Shown here: piece by piece, positions 15,909 through 25,369 of the stretch
How positions within the stretch are numbered: position 1 is the stretch's first letter
Layout: each line of letters opens with the position of its first letter
Source of the DNA: Treponema sp.
Lineage (GTDB): Bacteria > Spirochaetota > Spirochaetia > Treponematales > Treponemataceae
Assembly (NCBI GenBank): GCA_017470605.1
Contig: JAFUYH010000001.1
Coordinates: 1 to 57,432, forward strand
Reading direction: 5' to 3'
DNA: 57,432 nt
Notes under the pieces: model-generated
The model's input: only the letters and a program-made list of their open reading frames with translations
Database searches by the model: none
Told to the model about the DNA's origin: nothing
Translations under genes and position numbers: made by a program

Positions 15909-16686
15909 TCTTTCTGGCAGAAGCCTTCTGCCGCTCATAAACAGCCTTTACTTCCGAACTGTATTCTCCGTCTTCGCCGTAAACCGCAAACTGAGGGGCA
16001 ATTTTTAGGCGGGGCTGGGCATTTTTGCGGGCTTCAATCATCACAAGGTTAGGCTCTTTTCCTTTTGAAGGAATTACCAGCTGCATAACTTTTGCTTCAA
16101 GATTATATTTTGCAAGGAGGGCAAAAATTTCTGGCAGCCTGTAAGGGCGGTGAATCATAAAAAAACGGCCGTGAGGGGCCAACAGATAGTCTGCCGCAAC
16201 AATCACATCTTCCAGATTACAGCAGATTTCATGGCGGGCAATATTTTTAGCCTCGCTTTCATTCTGGCGGCCATGAGAATCGTTCATATAAGGGGGATTA
16301 CAGGTTACAACATTAAAAGAATGTTTAGTAAATATAGAAGAAACTTCTTTTATATCCCCTTCTACAATATGAATCAGGTCTGAAAGTCCGTTTGCTTCCA
16401 TGGAACGCCGCGCCATATCGGCAGAATCACTCTGAATTTCAAGAGCAGTAAAATCATGAGCAGGAGACAAAGTTTCAAGCAGGAGAGGAATGATTCCAGT
16501 TCCGGTTCCCAAATCAATCACCCTGTCATTTTTTTTGATTGAAGAAGAGGCAAAATCAGAAAGAAGGACGGCATCAATTCCGAACATAAAACGCTTTTTG
16601 TCCTGAATTATCTGCCGCCCGTTCAAAAGAATATCAAGCTGTTCATCAGGGCGCAAAATTGCGCCCCCTTTTAAATCAGAAGTCAC
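15895..16686 (-). CDS. trmN6: tRNA1(Val) (adenine(37)-N6)-methyltransferase-like protein
   Basis: This 263-residue class I SAM-dependent methyltransferase has motif I VIDLGTGTGIIPLLL and the amino-methyltransferase motif NPPYMN. The opening FMFGIDAVLLSDF is characteristic of the TrmN6/YfiC family, which methylates A37 of tRNA1(Val). The start is GTG at 16686, with GGAAGG 6 nt upstream. It begins on the base right after the TAA of the superoxide reductase gene, so the two genes are translationally coupled. The exact RNA substrate is inferred from family resemblance. Confidence 0.88.
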   Translation of the reverse strand: MTSDLKGGAILRPDEQLDILLNGRQIIQDKKRFMFGIDAVLLSDFASSSIKKNDRVIDLGTGTGIIPLLLETLSPAHDFTALEIQSDSADMARRSMEANGLSDLIHIVEGDIKEVSSIFTKHSFNVVTCNPPYMNDSHGRQNESEAKNIARHEICCNLEDVIVAADYLLAPHGRFFMIHRPYRLPEIFALLAKYNLEAKVMQLVIPSKGKEPNLVMIEARKNAQPRLKIAPQFAVYGEDGEYSSEVKAVYERQKASARKITES

Positions 16687-17055
16687 TTATGCCTTCCAAA
16701 GTCCGTGAAGATTGCAGTATTCGTAAACTGCTGTTACAGATTCGCCGTCCAAAAGGGCAAATTCAGCCTTTGGCTCTTCTCCAGCCTTAAGATATTTAAT
16801 CTGCTCGCCCTTATTTGTTTCAAGAGCGATAAAAGCAATGTGATGTTCTTCCAGCATAGGATGTGCAACAGAACCGACACAAACGCTTGCTTTTCCGTCT
16901 TTTACTTCATAAACAGGCACGTGTTTTTCTACAGCTCCGTCAGTTTCGCCAGCTTTAAGTTCTACCATGTCGTCGCCACAGCAAACTGTAGGGCAGGCAG
17001 AAGCCTTCATCATCAAAACTACTTTGCCACATTTTTTGCACTTATAAAATTTCAT
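16687..17055 (-). CDS. dfx: Superoxide reductase (desulfoferrodoxin, two-iron class)
   Basis: This 122-residue protein reduces superoxide to hydrogen peroxide without making oxygen, a typical anaerobe defence. The N-terminal desulforedoxin-like centre has all four Cys (C6xxC9 and C25-C26). The catalytic iron site has the His ligands in EKHVPV (H45), AHPM (H65) and EEHHI (H71), and CNLHG (C114, H117). Keeping both centres differs from the one-iron neelaredoxin of the syphilis treponeme, as I recall it. The start is ATG 17055 with AGGAGG 7 nt upstream. A TTG two codons earlier is unlikely. It is co-transcribed with trmN6. Confidence 0.95.
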   Translation of the reverse strand: MKFYKCKKCGKVVLMMKASACPTVCCGDDMVELKAGETDGAVEKHVPVYEVKDGKASVCVGSVAHPMLEEHHIAFIALETNKGEQIKYLKAGEEPKAEFALLDGESVTAVYEYCNLHGLWKA

Positions 17056-17193
17056 TTTCAATCCTCCTAAACCAGGCTTCTAAACCCGGCGATATGTTTC
17101 TTAATCATAAGGGGGATTGTAGCAATTTGCAAGGGAAAAATTTCCACTTTATATTTCAATGCTGGCTGATTTTCTGTATAATGATTTGTTGCG

Positions 17194-19008
17194 ATGAATT
17201 ATGAAAACCCATTGATTGTTCAGGGAGACCGCTCTCTTCTGCTGGATGTGCACGCTCCGCTGGCAGAAGAATGCCGCAATGCACTTATTCCTTTTGCAGA
17301 GCTGGAAAAGTCGCCTGAGCATTTGCATACATACAAACTTTCTCCTCTTTCCCTGTGGAATGCCGCCAGTGCAGGCTTTACTGCCGATGACGCAGTTGCA
17401 GTTCTGCAGAAATTCGCCCGCTACGACGTTCCTCAGTCCATCGTAATGTGGATTAAAGAAATTTCCAGTCGCTTTGGAATGCTTAAGCTTGTTCCAGGGC
17501 CGGATGAACTTGTACCTTCCGGAAAAACGATTCAGGCCGCAGTAAACGGCACAGGCGCCGGGGGAAGTGAACTGACAGAAGGCAATCCAGACAAGGTGAT
17601 TGAACACTTCCTCTATCTTACTGCCACTTCCCATGCGGTTTTTAAGGAAATTGCCGCCAACAATACTGTAAAAAAACTGCTTACAGTTGCAAATGACATT
17701 CAGGATTCTCAGGGAGATGTGCCCGGCTATTCATTCAAGCTGCACCTTACCGACCGCGGAACCATAAAACAGCTTCTGCTCCAGGCAGGCTGGCCTGTAA
17801 AAGACGAAGTTATTCTGCAGGACGGAGAGCCTCTGGACGTAAGCCTTCGCGATACAACATTAAGCGGCAGCCCATTGCAGATTCGCGAGTATCAAAAGGC
17901 ATCTGCCCGCGCCCTTATAGGCGACAAAGGGCCTGGAACAGGCTTTGGCACGATAGTCCTTCCTTGCGGAGCGGGAAAAACCATAGTCGGCATGACCATA
18001 ATGGATATGCTCAAGACTTCTACGCTGATTATCACGACAAATATTTCTGCAGTTCACCAGTGGATTGACGAGCTGCTTGATAAAACAAACCTCACAGCCG
18101 ACCAGATTGCCGAATATTCAGGGGAATCAAAGACGATTAAACAGGTAACGGTTGCAACTTATCAGGTGCTTACATGGCGGCCGGACAAAGAAGGCCCTTA
18201 TCCTCATTTTGCAATCTTTCACGAGCGGCCATGGGGCTTGATAATTTATGATGAAGTACACATGCTGCCAGCCCCAGTATTCCGCGTGGTTGCAGAACTG
18301 CAGGCAGTGCGCCGTGTTGGACTCACAGCCACTCTTGTGCGCGAAGACGGCTGCGAAGGTTATGTATTCAGTCTGGTGGGGCCAAAACGCTACGATGTTC
18401 CATGGAAGGAACTGGAACGCGACCACTGGATTGCCAGCGCCGAATGTATAGAAGTGCGCGTAGACCTGCCGGTTACTCAGGAAATTGATTATGCAGTTGC
18501 AAGTTCCCGGGAAAAACACAAGATAGCCAGCATGAACCCGGATAAAATTCCGATTGTTCAGCAGATTATAAAACTCTATCCCGAAGATAAAATCCTGATT
18601 ATCGGCCAGTACCTGCAGCAGCTGGATGAAATCGTAAAAATTACAGGCTGCCCGATAATCACAGGAAAAACGCCAAATTCAGAACGTGATAAGATTTATG
18701 ATGATTTCCGTAGCGGAAAAATAAGGGTTCTGGTAGTTTCAAAAGTGGCAAACTTTGCAATTGACCTGCCTGATGCCTCCCTTGCAATTCAGGTAAGCGG
18801 AACTTTTGGAAGCCGTCAGGAAGAAGCACAACGCCTGGGACGAATACTCAGACCCAAAGAAAGAAAATCACGCTTCTTTACTCTGATTACCCGCAACACA
18901 GTGGAAGAAGAATTCGGCTCTAACCGCCAGAAATTTCTTGCCGAACAGGGCTATGAATATAAAATAATCCGCTATGATGGCGAAGAAAGCATTGGAGAAG
19001 GAATATAA
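17194..19008 (+). CDS. XPB/Rad25-type DNA helicase
   Basis: This 604-residue superfamily 2 helicase is related to eukaryotic and archaeal XPB. An N-terminal domain of about 220 residues precedes the damage-recognition-like part. The helicase core then shows Walker A PCGAGKT (K262), the DEVH box (D353-H356), TATLVREDG with the RED motif (XPB hallmark), and QRLGRILRPK (motif VI). Bacterial XPBs occur in actinobacteria and spirochaetes and are thought to unwind DNA in repair. The second gene begins 3 nt downstream and is probably a partner. TATAAT lies 11 nt before the ATG with no ribosome binding site, so the leader is very short. Confidence 0.93.
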   Translation: MNYENPLIVQGDRSLLLDVHAPLAEECRNALIPFAELEKSPEHLHTYKLSPLSLWNAASAGFTADDAVAVLQKFARYDVPQSIVMWIKEISSRFGMLKLVPGPDELVPSGKTIQAAVNGTGAGGSELTEGNPDKVIEHFLYLTATSHAVFKEIAANNTVKKLLTVANDIQDSQGDVPGYSFKLHLTDRGTIKQLLLQAGWPVKDEVILQDGEPLDVSLRDTTLSGSPLQIREYQKASARALIGDKGPGTGFGTIVLPCGAGKTIVGMTIMDMLKTSTLIITTNISAVHQWIDELLDKTNLTADQIAEYSGESKTIKQVTVATYQVLTWRPDKEGPYPHFAIFHERPWGLIIYDEVHMLPAPVFRVVAELQAVRRVGLTATLVREDGCEGYVFSLVGPKRYDVPWKELERDHWIASAECIEVRVDLPVTQEIDYAVASSREKHKIASMNPDKIPIVQQIIKLYPEDKILIIGQYLQQLDEIVKITGCPIITGKTPNSERDKIYDDFRSGKIRVLVVSKVANFAIDLPDASLAIQVSGTFGSRQEEAQRLGRILRPKERKSRFFTLITRNTVEEEFGSNRQKFLAEQGYEYKIIRYDGEESIGEGI

Positions 19009-19011
19009 TTT

Positions 19012-21180
19012 ATGGAAGGAACGCTCGCAGCCTGGCAGGAAGCAATCTGCTCCATGCCGGACAAACAGTTTTTCAGCACAATGCGCCTCTATCTGGGAGA
19101 AATAAAAACTCCTTACAACAAACAGAGACTCACAGAACAGCTGGCCAGTTTTTTGAAAAATCAGGAAGTGAGTGCAAACATCATCTCTCTTCTTGATGCT
19201 ACAGACCTGCAGTTTTTGAGCGCAATTCAAATAATTCCAAATGCAAGTCAGGAAGTCCTGATTGAATTCTTTAGCGGAAGCTACAGCATGACGGAAGTTT
19301 ATTCAGAACTGATAAATCTTTCTGAAAGACTTTTAATTTACAAGTCTCCAAGCTCAAAGACCACAGTCTCCGCTGCTTATGAAGGCCTTTCTTCCCTTTC
19401 AAAAGAATATATTTTTATAAATCCAATTTTGATGGAAGTTCTAAGACCCTTTCTTTCTGCAAGACTTCTATTTAAAGAACATGAAATTTCAATTCACAAT
19501 ATAAATGACCTTTTTGTCATTTCCCCGGATTTTCTGGCTGCCTTTTTTTCTTACATCAATCTGAACGGAATCGGCTGTAAGGCAGACGGGAAAATCAAGA
19601 AAAATGACATGACAAAACTCTCTGCCATTTTTAACGGAAAGGAAACTCTTATTCAGCTGATGACAGACGCACTGATAAACCTTTCAATTCTCAGGGAAGG
19701 TGAAAAAAATTACAGGCTGGATAAGCCTACCCTTCACGCATTTGCGTCTCTGGAAAATCACAAACAGTATGCCCTTTTGTGTGCGGCTTCGGTTTCTAGA
19801 TTCAGCAGGGATGGTTTACGAAAAGAAGCCCAGTTACTTCTGGACTGTCTTGCTTCCATTCCGCCACAGGGCTTTTCCCGCAATGAGATTTTAAGGATGG
19901 CCTTTTTGCTTGGAACCAGAACTTCTGACGGAAGTGCACTTGCTAAAAAGAGCCGATTCAGTCAGATTCTGCAGGCTGCCCGCGAAAAAGAAATGGAAGC
20001 CTCTGCAGAAGGCAGCCGGAATGCAGACATGATTGACCGCATGATTGATTCCGCCATAGAAATGGGGCTTTTACAGAATCTGGGAAAAGACGAAGAAAAT
20101 GAAGAGGTTTTTACAGGAAATATTGATGCAGGGGCAGAGTTTCATACGGAAACAGGTCTACGCAATGGGGATGGCATTGTCAGAAGTCCAAAAGTTTTGA
20201 ATATAGATTCAATCTTTTCTGTCACCATAATGCCCGGACTTCCTCTTAATCAGCTTCTTTCTCTCACTTCTTTTATGGAAATAAAAAAATGTGCCGTTGC
20301 GGCGGAATACGAAATTTCAAGACGCTCGGCATCTTCTGCCTTTGATGAAAGCAAAAAGCCGGAAGACCTTTTTGAGCTGATGGAAACTTACCTTCCTTAC
20401 GACATACCCCAGAATCTGAAAATAAATATTTCAGAATGGTACAACAGCTATTCTTCTGCAAAACTTTACCGGAGCTTTGTTTTAAAAGTAGATGATTCCA
20501 ACGTTTCTCTTGTAGAAAATAATCCTCTGATAAAAGACAGGATTTCTGAAAAGCTGGCACCAGGAATCTATCTGCTCAACCTTCCTCTGGATGCGCCGGA
20601 CGCAGACATAAATCATTTTATTGCAACAAGCGGACTTGAATTTTTGGGACAGGTAAAAGAATCTGGCAGAGAAGAAAAGGGTTTTACCTTCCCTCTTATT
20701 CAAAATGGAAGGGCAATGCACATAGGCGGCACAGAAGAAAAGGCTGCCCGGACAGACATTTCAAAACCTGATGTCATCAAGGGCGAAAACTTTATGAAGC
20801 AGCTTGTGGAAAAACTGAATGGCAGCAGTCTGGATAAAATTCAAAAAGAAAGTCTTGCCCACCGCATTCAAAGCCGCCTGATAGTTTCAGAAAATCAGCT
20901 TTCTGCGGCCGCCGTGCGCACAGAGATTCTTGAAGCAGACGGAATTGATTTTTCGGGCAAGGTACATCTGCTGGAAACTTCTGTAAAAGAAAGCGACCTT
21001 GTGGAACTTCAGCTGCCAAAGGCAGACGGAAGTACAGGCTCTTTCCAGATTCTTGGCATCCCCCTCAGCATTTCAAAACAGCCGGGTGAAGCCGTCCTGC
21101 GCTTCCAGATTCAGCCGACAAACGAAATTGAAAGTCTGCTGGTAAGCAGGATTTCGCATGTGAGGAGATTAAGGTATTAG
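19012..21180 (+). CDS. XPB-associated protein (helicase-associated C-terminal domain family)
   Basis: This 722-residue protein begins 3 nt after the XPB stop, so the two are one operon. I recognise no helicase motifs. The arrangement matches mycobacteria, where a helicase-associated (Helicase_C_3-type) protein is encoded beside XPB (Rv0861c/Rv0862c, from memory). The end of the protein (SIFSVTIMPGLPLNQLLSL, and RISHVRRLRY at the C-terminus) fits that family type. The N-terminal half has winged-helix-like blocks such as LINLSERLLIYKSPSS. It is probably a regulator or DNA-binding partner of XPB. The function is inferred from conserved synteny. Confidence 0.65.
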   Translation: MEGTLAAWQEAICSMPDKQFFSTMRLYLGEIKTPYNKQRLTEQLASFLKNQEVSANIISLLDATDLQFLSAIQIIPNASQEVLIEFFSGSYSMTEVYSELINLSERLLIYKSPSSKTTVSAAYEGLSSLSKEYIFINPILMEVLRPFLSARLLFKEHEISIHNINDLFVISPDFLAAFFSYINLNGIGCKADGKIKKNDMTKLSAIFNGKETLIQLMTDALINLSILREGEKNYRLDKPTLHAFASLENHKQYALLCAASVSRFSRDGLRKEAQLLLDCLASIPPQGFSRNEILRMAFLLGTRTSDGSALAKKSRFSQILQAAREKEMEASAEGSRNADMIDRMIDSAIEMGLLQNLGKDEENEEVFTGNIDAGAEFHTETGLRNGDGIVRSPKVLNIDSIFSVTIMPGLPLNQLLSLTSFMEIKKCAVAAEYEISRRSASSAFDESKKPEDLFELMETYLPYDIPQNLKINISEWYNSYSSAKLYRSFVLKVDDSNVSLVENNPLIKDRISEKLAPGIYLLNLPLDAPDADINHFIATSGLEFLGQVKESGREEKGFTFPLIQNGRAMHIGGTEEKAARTDISKPDVIKGENFMKQLVEKLNGSSLDKIQKESLAHRIQSRLIVSENQLSAAAVRTEILEADGIDFSGKVHLLETSVKESDLVELQLPKADGSTGSFQILGIPLSISKQPGEAVLRFQIQPTNEIESLLVSRISHVRRLRY

Positions 21181-21186
21181 TTTTCA

Positions 21187-22041
21187 TTAATTAAGTTGTT
21201 CAAGGACCTTTTCTAAGGGAGCATTCATATCTTTCGCAGCTTGTTCAGGTGGAAAGTTATACTTATGAACAAGCAAAACTGCGGCTTCTATTGCCTTGTG
21301 TTCTTGTCCATCCTGAAAAGCTTCTTCTTTTTTTACGGCAATATCCATTTTGTAATCATATTTTGCTGTAAGCATGTTCATGACCTCCCGCGATTTTCGA
21401 TCCAGATAATCAGCCAGGATACCTTGAGAAATCGCTGTCTCAATTGCCTTCTTGAATGAACGTTTTGGAAATCTTTTGTTGTACATTCGCTCGACAATTT
21501 CTATAAATTGACAATACTCCTTAAGAATAACACACTTACTGTTAATCGGCAACATTTTGGAATCAGAACAATTTTTTACTTTTACAACAAGTTCCAGATT
21601 ACTGCCATCTTTTTCGTAAAATGCATCCGAGAGGCGTAATTCATTTTCCAGAGGATAACCTTTTTTTCCTACATAAACGATATAAAAATCTGGATTAGGA
21701 ATCTTGTAAACCTTTTCTGCATAACGCTTATTAACTGGAACTATTTCTTCATAAATACGTGTAACATATTCCAAGCAGCGAAAGGGCATATTTCCATTTA
21801 CTGTTGATTGGTGTTCAACCAAAACAATCAGTTTTCCGTTTATCTCCCAGCTTACGTCATTGTTAAAGGTCTTGTAAAGCGACTGCTCTATCACTTTTCG
21901 TTCAAGCTGCACATCTTCCAGCCTGTAATTTGACCCCGAAAGTGCATTATACAATTCCAGAAAGTTTTTCTTTCCGTCCCTGTCACTTCCGAATAAATCT
22001 GTAAATACTGAATCTTTATACTTTCGGTTTTTGAATGGCAT
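21187..22041 (-). CDS. Rpn-family PD-(D/E)XK nuclease (transposase-like)
   Basis: This 284-residue protein is a second, distinct member of the Rpn/PD-(D/E)XK transposase-like family. It begins MPFKNRKYKDSVFTDLFGSD. Candidate active-site residues are D62 in NNDVSWEINGK and E76/Q78 in LIVLVEHQST. The C-terminal helix region ends MNAPLEKVLEQLN, related to the PLEKVKELASKL ending of the protein at 3667-4536. GGGAGA lies about 8 nt before ATG 22041. Such genes occur in many scattered copies in treponemes. The biological role is uncertain. It is convergent with the XPB partner gene, with a 6-nt gap. Confidence 0.82.
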   Translation of the reverse strand: MPFKNRKYKDSVFTDLFGSDRDGKKNFLELYNALSGSNYRLEDVQLERKVIEQSLYKTFNNDVSWEINGKLIVLVEHQSTVNGNMPFRCLEYVTRIYEEIVPVNKRYAEKVYKIPNPDFYIVYVGKKGYPLENELRLSDAFYEKDGSNLELVVKVKNCSDSKMLPINSKCVILKEYCQFIEIVERMYNKRFPKRSFKKAIETAISQGILADYLDRKSREVMNMLTAKYDYKMDIAVKKEEAFQDGQEHKAIEAAVLLVHKYNFPPEQAAKDMNAPLEKVLEQLN

Positions 22042-22253
22042 ATTTTATTTCTCCCTTAAAAAAAGTAGTTCTATATATATAATAGACTCAGATATGCAAA
22101 AAACTACAAATTACTCTGTGATATCTATAAAAACTTCTGGTTCTCTGCTTTTTAAGATTATATCTTCAACATCTACATCTCAAAGAGATTAAAACACGCT
22201 TGAATTTTACCCCTATATGGCATATATTTTTTTTGTTTATTCAGGGAGTCAAA

Positions 22254-22895
22254 ATGGAAGCATATTTTATTCGGCATGGGACAACAGACTGGAACGCGGA
22301 GCGGCGATTTCAGGGAGAGCGGGATATTGAATTAAACGAAAAGGGACGTGAACTTGCGGGGGCACTGGGGCGACGGCTAGAGAACGTGCATTTTGACAGG
22401 ATTTATTCTTCGCCCCTAATCCGCGCCTACGAAACAGCATGCCTGATTCGCGGGCACCGAAATATTCCAATTATCCGAGACCAGAGACTGCGGGAACTGA
22501 GCTTTGGAGGCCTTGAAGGAATGCCTTATACACAGTGGATAGACACAGACCATCCGCGCAAATACTTTTTTACGGAGCCTGCCCGCTACCAGCCGCCTGA
22601 GGGGGGAGAAACTTTTCTTCACGCCATGGAACGCACCCGGCTCTTTGTGCAGGAGGAACTGGAAGGGCTTGCCCGCCAGGGAAAAACTGAAAGGGTCATG
22701 GTGGTGGCACACGGGGCACTTTTAGCCGCACTCATGTGCTATCTGGAAGGTCATGGAGTGGAAAACTATTGGGGCAGCGGACTTAAAGGAAACTGCGAAG
22801 AAACTGTTTTTTCTTTTGACGGTTCTGTCTGGAAAAAACTGTCTGATGACAAGCCAAGGGAAAACCCTTATGAAAGTGCGGTAAAAAAGGCATAA
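22254..22895 (+). CDS. Histidine phosphatase family protein (phosphoglycerate-mutase-like)
   Basis: This 213-residue protein has the histidine phosphatase motif YFIRHGTTDWN (H8 is the phosphorylated His). SSPLIRAYETA supplies the second Arg, and MVVAHGALL supplies the second catalytic His. These are cobC/GpmB-type phosphatases, whose substrates cannot be read from sequence. ATG 22254 has GGGAG 5 nt upstream. An upstream TTG frame adds 18 hydrophobic residues without support. Local G+C is higher than that of neighbours. It is followed 18 nt later by the TsaC-like gene, a likely operon. Confidence 0.9.
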   Translation: MEAYFIRHGTTDWNAERRFQGERDIELNEKGRELAGALGRRLENVHFDRIYSSPLIRAYETACLIRGHRNIPIIRDQRLRELSFGGLEGMPYTQWIDTDHPRKYFFTEPARYQPPEGGETFLHAMERTRLFVQEELEGLARQGKTERVMVVAHGALLAALMCYLEGHGVENYWGSGLKGNCEETVFSFDGSVWKKLSDDKPRENPYESAVKKA

Positions 22896-22913
22896 AAATA
22901 GAAGGATAGAAAA

Positions 22914-23492
22914 ATGATTATAAAGAAGACTGATGAAGATTCGGCACTTGTGGCTGCGGGGCATTTGAAGGAAGGAAAAGTCGTTATTATTCCAACAGAT
23001 ACCGTTTACGGCTTCAGTGGAATTGTCGACACAGCAGAAAACAAAAATCACTTTGAAAGTGATGCAAAAATCAGGGCAATAAAAGGCCGCTCCGAAACAA
23101 AACCTTTAATTCAGCTGATTGCAAAACCGGAAGATATTTTTAATCACACTGATGATAAAATACCTCAGGAACTTCTTGCAAAATGGCCAGGAGCCCTTAC
23201 AATCATCGTGCATAACAAAGAAAATGCAGACATGACGACAGCCTACCGCTGCCCGGGAGATGCATGGCTCCGCCGCGTAATAGAACTTACAGGCTCACCT
23301 ATTTTCAGTACCAGCGTAAACCGCAGCGGAAGCCCAGTTTTAGACACACTTTCTGCAATCAAAAGCGAGTTTGAAGGTGAAACTGCCTTAATCGTAGACG
23401 ACGGCGACAAAAAAAATGCCCTGCCTTCTACTCTGGTTATGCTGGAAAACGGCGAAGTAAAAGTGCTAAGACAGGGGGACGTAAAAATATAG
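22914..23492 (+). CDS. tsaC: L-threonylcarbamoyladenylate synthase (TsaC/YrdC family)
   Basis: This 192-residue YrdC/Sua5-domain protein makes threonylcarbamoyl-AMP from Thr, bicarbonate and ATP for the t6A modification of tRNA position 37. The motifs are IIPTDTVYGFSG, IRAIKGRSETKPL (K/R nucleotide-binding residues) and FSTSVNRSGSPVL, with a closing STLVML and VLRQGDV. It has the short TsaC form without the Sua5 C-terminal domain. GAAGG lies about 9 nt before ATG 22914. It ends 1 nt before the convergent permease gene. Confidence 0.93.
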   Translation: MIIKKTDEDSALVAAGHLKEGKVVIIPTDTVYGFSGIVDTAENKNHFESDAKIRAIKGRSETKPLIQLIAKPEDIFNHTDDKIPQELLAKWPGALTIIVHNKENADMTTAYRCPGDAWLRRVIELTGSPIFSTSVNRSGSPVLDTLSAIKSEFEGETALIVDDGDKKNALPSTLVMLENGEVKVLRQGDVKI

Positions 23493-23493
23493 A

Positions 23494-24681
23494 CTACTCC
23501 CCGCTAAGAGCAATAACAGGGTCAAGTTTTGCGGCACGACTTGCCGGGTTCAGGCCAAAGAAAATACCGACCAGAACTGAAAAAACAAAGGAAATAAGGC
23601 AGGCATTTATGCTGATTACAAAGGCCTGGGACTGAACATATTCCACCGCAAGGCTTATAATTACGCCAAGAATTATCCCGAAAAAGCCACCCAAAAGCGT
23701 AATGCTGGCAGATTCAATCAGAAACTGCTGGCGAATATCATTCGGGCTTGCACCCAGGGCTTTTCTTATTCCAATTTCCTGCTTTCTTTCAGTAACCGTT
23801 ACAATCATTATGTTCATAATGCCGATTCCGCCTACCAGCAGTGAAATTGCCGCTATTGCGCTGAGCATCATGCTCATGGTTCCCGTAATTTCGCTCATCT
23901 GATCCAGCATGGACTGCATACTTGTAACATTAACCGAATATTCAGTGCCGGTTTTTTCTGTACAGAAATTTTTGACCGTTGTTACCAACTCGGAAGCCTT
24001 TTGGGCACTTACCGCCTGAACCATAACCGTATCTGCAGAAGGATTAGGCTTTATCTTTTTTGAATAAAAGCCCCGCGGAATATAAGCAGAAGAATTTTCC
24101 ATTCCAGTAGTCTGGTCTTTTAAAACCCCGATTACTTCAAAACTGAAAGACACTTTGCTTGCCACAAGAATAATTTTTTTGCCTACAGCATCGCCGGAAG
24201 GAAAAAAACTTTCCGCCGTATCATGATTCAGAATGATTTTCTGACTTCCTTCTTCATTGTCAGTTACGTTAAAGAAAGAACCGCTTTCAAGTTCCATGTT
24301 GTACATTTCCAGATAACCGGTTTCTACAGCCGCACAACTTATAGAAGAAGAAGTTTCGCCGTAAGTCAGAGTTGCCGAAAGGTTGTTTTTATACCAGACC
24401 TTTTCTATATCACTTATGTTGTCAAAAAGCTCTTCGCGGAATGATTCATCAAAAACAAGGGTAACCGAATCCCGCCTGCGGCGCATAAAACCTGAACTTA
24501 TGCTGACTACATCAAGTCCCGCAGTTCCAAAAGTTGCCTCAACCTGCTTTGTAGAACTCTGGCCCATGCTGGAAATAACGATTACGGAAGCAACTCCAAT
24601 AATTACGCCCAGCAGGGAAAGGAAAGTTCTTGTCTTGTTGCTCTTAAAATTCTTAAATGCGTTGATAAAGTCTTCAATCAT
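23494..24681 (-). CDS. MacB/FtsX-type ABC transporter permease
   Basis: This 395-residue permease has one N-terminal membrane helix (TRTFLSLLGVIIGVASVIVISSM), a large periplasmic domain, and three C-terminal helices starting GTMSMMLSAIAAISLLVGGIGIMNIM. The cytoplasmic loop carries VTVTERKQEIGIRKALGA, the signature of MacB/LolC-type permeases that pair with an LolD-like ATPase. It is the last gene of a four-gene operon: TolC-like, MacA-like, ATPase, permease. Its ATG overlaps the ATPase stop by 8 bp. Together they should form a tripartite pump that expels substrates picked up at the periplasmic face. The substrate is unknown. Confidence 0.93.
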   Translation of the reverse strand: MIEDFINAFKNFKSNKTRTFLSLLGVIIGVASVIVISSMGQSSTKQVEATFGTAGLDVVSISSGFMRRRRDSVTLVFDESFREELFDNISDIEKVWYKNNLSATLTYGETSSSISCAAVETGYLEMYNMELESGSFFNVTDNEEGSQKIILNHDTAESFFPSGDAVGKKIILVASKVSFSFEVIGVLKDQTTGMENSSAYIPRGFYSKKIKPNPSADTVMVQAVSAQKASELVTTVKNFCTEKTGTEYSVNVTSMQSMLDQMSEITGTMSMMLSAIAAISLLVGGIGIMNIMIVTVTERKQEIGIRKALGASPNDIRQQFLIESASITLLGGFFGIILGVIISLAVEYVQSQAFVISINACLISFVFSVLVGIFFGLNPASRAAKLDPVIALSGE

Positions 24682-25369
24682 CTTCTATTTTCCCGTCTAA
24701 AATTCTAATACAGCGTCTTGTGCTTTCACCAATGCGGGGGTCATGAGTTACGATAATTACCGTTGTGCCGCGCTCCCTGTTTATCTGTCTGAATAAGTCC
24801 ATAACCTGAACTCCGGTTTCTGAATCCAGTGCTCCCGTAGGCTCGTCTGCAAGCAGAATCTTTGGCTCCGTAACCATGGCACGCGCAATGGCAACCCTCT
24901 GCTTCTGACCGCCGGAAAGTTCATGCGGGCGGTGATGCAGACGTTCCGAAAGTCCCACTGCCTGCAGAGCCTTTTCTGCCCGACGCATACGCTCGCTGCG
25001 TTCCAGACGCTGATACTTTAATGGAAGCATTACGTTTTCCAATACATTCATAGAAGTAATTAAATGATACTGTTGGAATACAAAGCCGATTGTGCGGTTT
25101 CGCAGGGCGGCAAGTTCCTTTTCATTCATCAAAGAAATCTCGCGCCCGTTTATTTCTACCAGCCCGGAAGTGGGCCTGTCCAGGCAGCCAATCATATTCA
25201 TGCAGGTAGATTTTCCAGAACCGGAAGGCCCCATTATGGAAACAAATTCCCCGCTCTTTATGGAAAAAGAAATTCCCCTCAGGGCATGAACTTCTGTTTC
25301 TCCCATAACATAAGTTTTTATCACATTTTCAAGGCGAACTACGTCTTTGCTTTCATTTGTATTATCCAT
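24674..25369 (-). CDS. ABC transporter ATP-binding protein (LolD/MacB type)
   Basis: This 231-residue ATPase has Walker A GPSGSGKST (K53), the Q-loop FVFQQYHLI, signature LSGGQKQRVAIARA, Walker B ILLADEPTGALDS and the H-loop VTHDP. It is the standalone nucleotide-binding partner of the MacB-like permease directly downstream. The stop of the MacA-like gene and this ATG overlap (TAATG-type coupling), so subunits are made together. Confidence 0.96.
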   Translation of the reverse strand: MDNTNESKDVVRLENVIKTYVMGETEVHALRGISFSIKSGEFVSIMGPSGSGKSTCMNMIGCLDRPTSGLVEINGREISLMNEKELAALRNRTIGFVFQQYHLITSMNVLENVMLPLKYQRLERSERMRRAEKALQAVGLSERLHHRPHELSGGQKQRVAIARAMVTEPKILLADEPTGALDSETGVQVMDLFRQINRERGTTVIIVTHDPRIGESTRRCIRILDGKIEDD

